NCBI GenBank assembly: GCA_002342685.1
Contig: DDQN01000067.1
Span: forward strand, 10,530-39,812
Source of the DNA: Vibrio sp. UBA2441
Lineage (GTDB): Bacteria > Pseudomonadota > Gammaproteobacteria > Enterobacterales > Vibrionaceae
DNA: 29,283 bases
Reading direction: 5' to 3'
Part shown: piece after piece, positions 24,050 to 29,283 of the stretch
How positions within the stretch are numbered: position 1 is the stretch's first letter
Layout of the letters: the number at the start of each line of letters is the position of its first letter
Position numbers and translations under genes: made by a program
The notes under the pieces: generated by a model
Told to the model about the DNA's origin: nothing
Seen by the model: only the letters and a program-made list of their open reading frames with translations
Database searches by the model: none

Positions 24050-24412
24050 ATGATCCCATTATTACAGAACCAACCACTTCCTGAGCTTATGCCTGTAGGA
24101 AGTATTGAAAACCTTGGCTCAACGGTACTGGAAGGTAACCCGGAAGCCAGCATCGCTATGTTGCATGGCGCACCAACAGATGCACTAACCTGCGGCATTT
24201 TTAGCTGTACAAAAGGACGTTTTGAAATGGTATACCCATTTACAGAGCATGCAACAGTACTGGAAGGACAGGTGGAATTAATTAACAAAAGTACCGGTGA
24301 TACACAGGTATTTAGCGCCGGAGACTCTTGGTTTGTGGAGCAGGGTACAAATGTTGAGTGGAATATACAATCTGACCGTTTTGTGAAGCATTACCTTGGG
24401 AGTGCGAGCTAA
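24050..24412 (+). CDS. Cupin-domain protein (cupin_3/DUF861 type)
   Basis: This 120-residue single-domain cupin starts at ATG 24050, six bases after AAGGAAA. The beta-barrel pattern is seen in IFSCTKGRFEMVYPFTEHATVLEGQVEL (read in two parts: GRFEMVYPFTEHATVLEG, then VELINK) and AGDSWFVEQGTNVEWNI. The second metal motif is poor, with no full H-x-H set, so metal binding is uncertain. Small cupins of this type often accompany PuuB-like oxidases. A role in handling an intermediate or as a sensor is inferred only. It ends at a shared bidirectional terminator. Confidence 0.8.
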   Translation: MIPLLQNQPLPELMPVGSIENLGSTVLEGNPEASIAMLHGAPTDALTCGIFSCTKGRFEMVYPFTEHATVLEGQVELINKSTGDTQVFSAGDSWFVEQGTNVEWNIQSDRFVKHYLGSAS

Positions 24413-24451
24413 CATAATCGGACACATCATTATTCGATAATCTATGCGAAA

Positions 24452-24483
24452 AGCTCAGAATGTTTTATTCTGAGCTGTTTTTA
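24452..24483. terminator. Bidirectional terminator between the cupin and LuxR-type genes
   Basis: The arms AGCTCAGAAT and ATTCTGAGCT pair perfectly around GTTTT. A T-rich run follows on the plus side, and an AAAA-bearing stretch (TTTTCG on the other strand) lies on the minus side. It separates two convergent genes and could serve both. Confidence 0.85.
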
Positions 24484-25191
24484 TTACATCAGGCAATTAC
24501 TTCGATAAAGCAGGCTAGTCATCTCTACTTTGCTATTTACTGCTAGCTTGGCGAAGATATTTTGCAGGTGGGTTTTAACGGTAGCAACGCTGCAGTGCAG
24601 CTCATTGGCTATGGATTTATTGGCCAAACCCTGAATAGCAAGTTGTGCCACCATGCGCTCCTTTGCTGTTAAACCGTGTGTATCACAAAAGCTGTCATAA
24701 TCGTTTTTCTCAGCGGTGACGAGGATTTGAGCAAGGGTAAATTCGATATAGCGATGAAGATGGGTTAGATCGTTGGTGGTTAAATCTTTTTTCTGGTTTT
24801 GCAGCAATATGGAAATACCGGCGACTAACTTTCCATCTACGCGAAAAAACATTTCAATATTATCGTTGATATTCCATGGCAGGATAAAATTACGCACATA
24901 ATCGCTTTTGGAGCGATTATGTAATGGGACCAAATCACTCATTTTTACGATGCCTTCATTGGTATCTCTAAAATTAGCCGGATAGAGCGGATCAGATTTA
25001 TAATAAGTATTGATATATTCCTGATGCATAGCATGTTGAAAGCTGGTGGATTTATGGCAGATAGGCTTAGAGTCGGAGTCTAGTAGATAACTAATAATTC
25101 GTGAAGAACTCAGAGAACCATTGAGTAGCATCAAAATTTCATTCTGAAACTTTTCTAGTTTTAATAATCGCGTATTTTCTATCCCGTTCAC
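24484..25191 (-). CDS. LuxR-type transcriptional regulator
   Basis: GTG 25191 is chosen as start because AAAGGA lies exactly seven bases upstream; the longer frame begins with a TTG lacking a ribosome site. It gives 235 residues. The N-terminal 150 residues are a ligand-binding domain with YINTYYKSDPLYP, resembling the Y-x3-Y-x2-D-P-L stretch of autoinducer-binding domains. The C-terminus is a LuxR/GerE helix-turn-helix (LTAKERMVAQLAIQGLANKS, IANELHCSVATVKTHLQNIF). No AHL synthase gene is in the window, so it would be a LuxR solo. It lies between the oxidase/cupin and the dehydrogenase/transporter genes, whose promoters share a lux-box-like site. It is a likely substrate-responsive controller of the cluster. 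Confidence 0.85.
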   Translation of the reverse strand: MNGIENTRLLKLEKFQNEILMLLNGSLSSSRIISYLLDSDSKPICHKSTSFQHAMHQEYINTYYKSDPLYPANFRDTNEGIVKMSDLVPLHNRSKSDYVRNFILPWNINDNIEMFFRVDGKLVAGISILLQNQKKDLTTNDLTHLHRYIEFTLAQILVTAEKNDYDSFCDTHGLTAKERMVAQLAIQGLANKSIANELHCSVATVKTHLQNIFAKLAVNSKVEMTSLLYRSNCLM

Positions 25192-25212
25192 AACAGCGTC
25201 CTTTGCCTTTCC

Positions 25213-25300
25213 CCAATACGACAATACTATTTTTATAAATTGTTACAATCAAGTTAACATGTTAATGGATTGTAATAATTAATGGGTTTTATCGTATTGG
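25213..25300. promoter_or_regulatory. Nested inverted repeats over the luxR-type promoter
   Basis: Three pairs of arms share nearly one centre (about 25257-25259): CCAATACGA/TCGTATTGG (25213-25221, 25292-25300), TTACAATC/GATTGTAA (25243-25250, 25268-25275), and the palindrome TTAACATGTTAA (25254-25265). The set covers the ribosome-site-proximal leader and presumed promoter of the LuxR-type gene. It may be a multi-dimer operator or a cruciform-forming region. Confidence 0.55.
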
Positions 25301-25398
25301 TCACGTTTTTTTGAATACCCATTTACCGTTCCATTTCTCAATAAATACTCTTGTTTAAAGCGTTTAAGAGCATCATGTTAGGGTTTGCATGAGAGCTC

Positions 25399-25414
25399 TC
25401 AACCATATGGTTGA
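25399..25414. promoter_or_regulatory. lux-box-like inverted repeat, copy 2
   Basis: TCAACCATATGGTTGA is a perfect 16-base palindrome, 88 bases upstream of the aldehyde dehydrogenase start. With flanks, CTCAACCATATGGTTGATGT (25398-25417) differs from copy 1 at only two of 20 bases. Its size and symmetry are like lux boxes, the sites of LuxR-type proteins. Confidence 0.7.
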
Positions 25415-25502
25415 TGTTATTGGATTGTTAATCTGGTTACTCTTTTTCTCAGAAAGTCACGATGGTACGTGACAAACGGACAGTGAGAGAAGGGAATCGA
25501 GC

Positions 25503-26915
25503 ATGACAACTACATATTCAATGACCATTAACGGTAACGCTATTTTGGGGGAGAAATCGAATCTTCAGGTGCTTAACCCTGCGACAGAAGAAGTGATTGG
25601 AATGGTACCGCAGGCCTCAAAGACACAATTAGACAACGCAGTAGCGGCAGCCGCAACGGCTTTTCAAACATGGAAAAACACCAGCCATCAAGAGAGAAAA
25701 AACCTGATAGCTACGGTTGCGGACACTATAGAGTCTTATTCGGAAGAGCTCGCCAATATAATTGTTCAGGAGCAAGGAAAACCCCTTGATTTAGCCCGAA
25801 TGGAAGTAGGCGGTACAGTGGCGTGGACCCGTTATGCTTCAGCAATGGATGTCCCTGTTCAGGTGATAGAAGAGTCCGAGTCAAAGCGCATTGAAATACA
25901 TCATAAGCCTATTGGGGTTGTTGCATCTATAACGCCATGGAACTGGCCGTTGATGATTGCTGCCTGGCACATCATGCCTGCTCTTCGCGCTGGTAATACT
26001 GTGGTGATAAAGCCTTCCGAATATACCTCTGTTAACACACTGCGCTTGATTCAAATTATGAATGAAGTGCTGCCTGAAGGGGTTATCAATGTCGTCGCCG
26101 GCGGCGCAGAGATAGGCCATGCAATGAGTGCTCACCCGTCTATCAACAAAATTATTTTTACTGGCTCAACAGCGACCGGACAAAAAATAATGAAGGAAGC
26201 GGCCTGCAATTTAAAACGAATTACGCTTGAACTGGGTGGCAACGATGCTGGCATCGTGCTCCCGGACTCAGACATCGACGCTATTGCACAGGGGCTCTTT
26301 CAAACAGCGTTTATCAATATGGGACAAACCTGCGCAGCGTTAAAACGTCTTTATGTTCATGACAGCCAGTACGATGAAGTGTGCGAGAAGCTAGCGGTGA
26401 TAGCGCGGCAGCAAGTCGTGGGAAATGGAGCAGATAGCGGTGTTACCTTCGGACCGCTGCAAAATGAGAAACAACGAAATATTGTGAGTGAACTGGTAGA
26501 GGATGCCAAGCAACAGGGTGCGTATGTGTGGGCTGGTGGTGAATTGCCTGATGGAGCGGGTTTCTTTTACCCACCGACCATTGTCTCCAATGTAACCAAC
26601 GGACACCGAATTGTTGATGAAGAGCAATTTGGTCCGGTATTACCGATCATTCGTTATTCAACCATCGAAGAAGCCATTCAGTTAGCGAACGACAGTAGCG
26701 TAGGTTTAGGAGGCTCAGTCTGGTCGTCCGATATTGAAAAAGCCCAGAAAGTGGCGCAGCAACTGGAATGCGGAACGGTATGGATTAACAACCATGCGGA
26801 GGTATTGCCTCACGTACCATTCGGAGGAGTAAAAATGTCTGGTATGGGCGTGGAGTTTGGCATGGAAGGCTTATTAGAAAATACCGTGCCACAGGTGGTA
26901 AGTATTAACAAATAG
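25503..26915 (+). CDS. NAD(P)-dependent aldehyde dehydrogenase
   Basis: This 470-residue ALDH superfamily enzyme shows ITPWNWPLMIAAWHIMPAL (substrate/cofactor channel), KPSEYTS, FTGSTATGQKIM, catalytic-base region LELGGND (Glu 243), nucleophile region FINMGQTCAA (Cys 277), and EEQFGPVLPI plus PFGGVKMSGMG near the end. It oxidises an aldehyde to the acid using NAD(P)+. Length and motifs are complete, so it should be active. The start ATG follows GAAGGGAA. It shares a probable operator with the PuuB-like oxidase gene and would remove the aldehyde that enzyme makes. A 46-base gap leads to the stress-protein gene. Confidence 0.93.
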   Translation: MTTTYSMTINGNAILGEKSNLQVLNPATEEVIGMVPQASKTQLDNAVAAAATAFQTWKNTSHQERKNLIATVADTIESYSEELANIIVQEQGKPLDLARMEVGGTVAWTRYASAMDVPVQVIEESESKRIEIHHKPIGVVASITPWNWPLMIAAWHIMPALRAGNTVVIKPSEYTSVNTLRLIQIMNEVLPEGVINVVAGGAEIGHAMSAHPSINKIIFTGSTATGQKIMKEAACNLKRITLELGGNDAGIVLPDSDIDAIAQGLFQTAFINMGQTCAALKRLYVHDSQYDEVCEKLAVIARQQVVGNGADSGVTFGPLQNEKQRNIVSELVEDAKQQGAYVWAGGELPDGAGFFYPPTIVSNVTNGHRIVDEEQFGPVLPIIRYSTIEEAIQLANDSSVGLGGSVWSSDIEKAQKVAQQLECGTVWINNHAEVLPHVPFGGVKMSGMGVEFGMEGLLENTVPQVVSINK

Positions 26916-26961
26916 CCTCTGTTTTATCGCGAGTTTTGGTGCTTTTTGGAGTAGTAACGTC

Positions 26962-27453
26962 ATGATAAATGAAGTAAATACCATTGTTTATGCTTCGGAT
27001 TTAGGTGAAGGGAGCCGCCCGGCGTTTCGCATTGCGGTTCAAGAGGCTATTAAACATGAAGCTCAGATTATTTTTCTCAATGTCATTGCGCCAATGAGTG
27101 ATCTGACCGAAGCCACTATTGAGCTTTATCTGTCTAAGACGGCAAAAAAGAAGCAGGTTCAAAAGTTGTTAGACGCGACCAAAGCAAGAATCGAGCAACG
27201 AATTGAGGACTTTTTACACAGTGAACTGAGTAGTGGTGTTTGCCTGCCCGTGAAGCCTGAAATTGCAGTGAGAGTTGGTGTCGCAGACAAGGTGATTTTG
27301 CAGGTAGCCAAACAGTGTAATGCGCAAATGATAGTGATGGGGGACAGAGAATCCAATGCGATGTCACGTATGTTTCTGGGGTCGACTGCATTGAAAGTAC
27401 TCAATGCCAGTCATATTCCGGTATTGATTGTGCCGTTGCCCGGCACTAAATAA
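26962..27453 (+). CDS. Universal stress protein (UspA family) with altered nucleotide loop
   Basis: This 163-residue single USP domain runs from NTIVYASDLGEGSRPAFRIA to SHIPVLIVPLP. The ATP-binding signature G-2x-G-9x-G-S/T appears as G127-DR-E130-(9)-G140-S141, so the second glycine is glutamate while the spacing is kept. ATP binding may be weakened. USP genes are common companions of tripartite tricarboxylate transporter genes, as here with TctC 44 bases downstream. It is probably cotranscribed with the dehydrogenase and the transporter. Confidence 0.88.
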   Translation: MINEVNTIVYASDLGEGSRPAFRIAVQEAIKHEAQIIFLNVIAPMSDLTEATIELYLSKTAKKKQVQKLLDATKARIEQRIEDFLHSELSSGVCLPVKPEIAVRVGVADKVILQVAKQCNAQMIVMGDRESNAMSRMFLGSTALKVLNASHIPVLIVPLPGTK

Positions 27454-27497
27454 AACAACGAAATGTATTTCGATTAGTGAGATAAAAGGAATTTTTT

Positions 27498-28445
27498 ATG
27501 AAGAACATAGTAAAGATATTTTTTGCAGCAATGATGTTTACTTCGATGCTGTTCAGCCCGCTAACACTGGCAGGAAAATACCCTAACCGCCCAGTGAAGT
27601 TTGTTGTTCCTTGGCCTCCGGGGGATCTGGAAGATATTTTGACGCGTTTGATTGCCGAAGAAATGTCAAATGAAACAGGTAAACCCGCCACGGTGATCAA
27701 TAAGCCGGGTGGTGGTGGAGTGGTTGGTGCATCAGAGGTATCGAGAGCACGGGCGGATGGTCTTGTTATTGGTTCATTTGTGGCGGACTTACTAACGACT
27801 CAAATTCTATCGGGTAATGCGCCATTTGACGCAGAAACGTTTGAGCCTGTGGGAATCTTCCTTGACTATCCGTTTGCTATTGCGGTGAAAGCCGATGCGC
27901 CATATAACAACCTGCAAGAACTGGCTGATTATTCAAAAAGTCATAAGGTGAGTCTGGGTCACTTCGGTTATCAGGCATTGCCAACCGCCATCACTTTTAA
28001 AGCCGCAGATAAGGTGGGTATTAACTTCTCATCAGATGCGCCGTTCGACATGTTGGATTGTTCAACCCTTGCGAATGGTGATGCGGATGTTATTAATACG
28101 ACAACTCAACTGATTCTGGCTTGTTTAAAAACCGGTGACGTTAAACTTTTGACTTCTATCACCAACGAACGTCTTACTATAACGCCAGATGTCCCTACGC
28201 TGGCTGAACAGACGGGAATCACGCAGACGACCTGGAATGGACTTTTTGTGAAAAAAGGCACACCTGAATCGGTAAAAACCGTCATTGCTCAGATAGCAGA
28301 AAAGGCGATGGCATCAAAAGAAGCGCAAGACATCGCGCAGTCTACCGGCGCTGGTGTTTACTGGGTATCTGGTGCGGAGGCGAGCAAGGTGGTTCAAAAC
28401 GATTTTGATAGTGCCAAAAGCTTAATCGAATTCATGCAGCAGTAG
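27498..28445 (+). CDS. tctC: Tripartite tricarboxylate transporter substrate-binding protein (TctC/Bug family)
   Basis: This 315-residue protein has a signal peptide (MKNIVKIFFAAMMFTSMLFS, cleavage near TLAG). The Bug-family mature start YPNRPVKFVVPWPPGDLEDI is followed by NKPGGGGVVGASEV, IFLDYPFAIAVKADAPYNNL and ITPDVPTLAEQTG. In place of the usual PGG-x-x-D loop it reads PPGDLED, which may change ligand choice. The Bug fold binds carboxylates through its two beta-alpha loops. It feeds the TctA-TctB membrane pair encoded next. The ligand is probably the amine-containing carboxylate consumed by the cluster, by inference. Confidence 0.92.
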   Translation: MKNIVKIFFAAMMFTSMLFSPLTLAGKYPNRPVKFVVPWPPGDLEDILTRLIAEEMSNETGKPATVINKPGGGGVVGASEVSRARADGLVIGSFVADLLTTQILSGNAPFDAETFEPVGIFLDYPFAIAVKADAPYNNLQELADYSKSHKVSLGHFGYQALPTAITFKAADKVGINFSSDAPFDMLDCSTLANGDADVINTTTQLILACLKTGDVKLLTSITNERLTITPDVPTLAEQTGITQTTWNGLFVKKGTPESVKTVIAQIAEKAMASKEAQDIAQSTGAGVYWVSGAEASKVVQNDFDSAKSLIEFMQQ

Positions 28446-28453
28446 TGGCTATT

Positions 28454-28478
28454 GGCACCCTTTGGGGTGCCTGTTTTT
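28454..28478 (+). terminator. Hairpin between tctC and tctB (attenuator)
   Basis: The arms GGCACCC and GGGTGCC enclose TTTG and are followed by TGTTTTTT. It stands 8 bases after the tctC stop and about 14 bases before tctB. It probably trims transcription into the membrane genes so the binding protein is in excess. Confidence 0.8.
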
Positions 28479-28491
28479 TAAGGGGGATAAG

Positions 28492-29073
28492 ATGATTTCA
28501 GAACAGGTGAAGCCGTCTGATTTGTCGGCACTGAGCAACGAACAAACAACAAGTCGTGAGTTGGGGTCACTGAGTACCTATTGGCTTATATTTGCCGTTA
28601 GCTTGATTTTGCTGGCGCTGCTTCCCGAACAAGCCCAGTGGATATCAACAAAACGTGGTTGGTACACACAACCTATGCTGGCACCAGCAATAGGGTTAAC
28701 TGTGATGTTGCTGTTTTCTACGGTTAAATTGTCGATGGTTTTTCGCCTTAAACAGCTAGCAGGTTTTAATCCTATCGACAGCATGATTGGTGCCATCAGC
28801 CAGTACCGAGTTGCTCTGTTGTCTGGTGCAACGTTTCTTTTGTACATTAATACCTTGTCGCTTATCGGATTTGCCCCGGCGACTCTATTGTTTGTATTGA
28901 CTCTGCTCTTATTAAGTCGCCTGTTAAATGGATTTTGGATAGTGGCTTCGGTATTGACGGTTGCCGCTCTGGTTTTTGTATTTCGTTATGTGGTGAATTT
29001 TTGGCTACCTGATGTGTGGTTATATGGTCTGCTCCCCGATGATATTGCGGATTTTGCTAATCAGTATTTATAA
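28492..29073 (+). CDS. tctB: Tripartite tricarboxylate transporter small membrane subunit (TctB family)
   Basis: ATG 28492 is preceded by AAGGGGGATAAG, a strong ribosome site, giving 193 residues. After a polar N-terminus of about 30 residues there are four to five hydrophobic helices (YWLIFAVSLILLALL, PMLAPAIGLTVMLLF, YRVALLSGATFLLYIN, TLLFVLTLLLLSRLLNGFW). This is the layout of the poorly conserved TctB subunit, which supports TctA. Position between tctC and tctA makes the call firm despite low sequence identity in the family. Confidence 0.85.
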   Translation: MISEQVKPSDLSALSNEQTTSRELGSLSTYWLIFAVSLILLALLPEQAQWISTKRGWYTQPMLAPAIGLTVMLLFSTVKLSMVFRLKQLAGFNPIDSMIGAISQYRVALLSGATFLLYINTLSLIGFAPATLLFVLTLLLLSRLLNGFWIVASVLTVAALVFVFRYVVNFWLPDVWLYGLLPDDIADFANQYL

Positions 29074-29095
29074 ACAGGGCTATTAGGAGATAAAA

Positions 29096-29283
29096 ATGGA
29101 TTTTTTATTGCTGGGCTTGAGTGAAGTCGGCACCTTTAGCGTTATAGCGGCCATTGTTCTTGGCGCTCTTATCGGTGTCACTATAGGGTCGATACCCGGA
29201 TTAGAACCTGCTGGTGTAATGGCTATTTTGCTGCCGGCTAGTTTTTCTATGGAGCCATTAGCGGGGGTGTCTTTATTATTGGG
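29096..29283 (+). CDS. tctA: Tripartite tricarboxylate transporter large membrane subunit TctA (N-terminal part, cut by window end)
   Basis: The frame opens at ATG 29096 behind TAGGAGATAAAA and stays open to the last base, giving the first 62 residues. They contain the TctA N-terminal signature: hydrophobic helix, then GALIGVTIGSIPGLEPAGVM, where the family has G-x3-G-x3-G-x-x-P-G-L-G-P. The glycine after PGL is glutamate here. The full protein is usually about 500 residues, so most of it lies outside the window. Confidence 0.9.
   Translation, partial: MDFLLLGLSEVGTFSVIAAIVLGALIGVTIGSIPGLEPAGVMAILLPASFSMEPLAGVSLLL

Overview
The window looks like chromosome of a marine gammaproteobacterium, most likely a member of the Vibrionaceae. 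This is inferred from a VF530-type DNA-binding protein, Fur and FNR-like sites, moderate G+C, and a complete ugpBAEC-ugpQ operon of enterobacterial/vibrio type. No rRNA, tRNA, CRISPR array or intact insertion sequence was seen.

Region 1 (1-11390) starts with a G-rich heptamer tandem repeat (1-207). A Crp/Fnr-family regulator follows on the minus strand with a perfect TTGAT-N4-ATCAA site just upstream. Divergent from it is a long plus-strand operon-like run behind two Fur-box-like sequences. Its order is: a large exported cysteine-free protein, a hairpin attenuator, a four-helix cytochrome b, an FTR1-type iron permease, an FAD oxidoreductase, a small exported protein, a GT-C-type membrane glycosyltransferase, and a beta-propeller/hexahaem cytochrome c. 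A strong terminator closes the run. The simplest reading is an iron-repressed iron-uptake system in which haem proteins, rather than the usual cupredoxin or EfeO/EfeB partners, handle electrons for the permease. This is the best candidate for an undescribed system here.

Region 2 (11400-15300) is more AT-rich by eye and looks acquired or rearranged. It holds a CPA2-type antiporter, a phosphofructokinase with a non-canonical GGGGT/PKTIDND signature, and a GNAT-like protein. The GNAT-like gene is flanked by two diverged copies of one coding fragment.

Region 3 (15262-17341) has an exported protein of unknown function, a VF530-family protein and a DUF805 membrane protein.

Region 4 (17421-22574, minus strand) is the glycerol-3-phosphate/glycerophosphodiester uptake operon ugpB-ugpA-ugpE-ugpC-ugpQ. 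Three phased TTTCGTT-type repeats lie upstream.

Region 5 (22650-29283) is an amine or amino-compound catabolic cluster. It has a PuuB-like FAD oxidase, a cupin, a LuxR-type regulator (minus), an aldehyde dehydrogenase, a universal stress protein and a tripartite tricarboxylate transporter (TctC, TctB, and TctA cut by the window end). The oxidase and dehydrogenase genes share an almost identical 20-bp lux-box-like inverted repeat upstream. This points to common control by the LuxR-type protein encoded between them.
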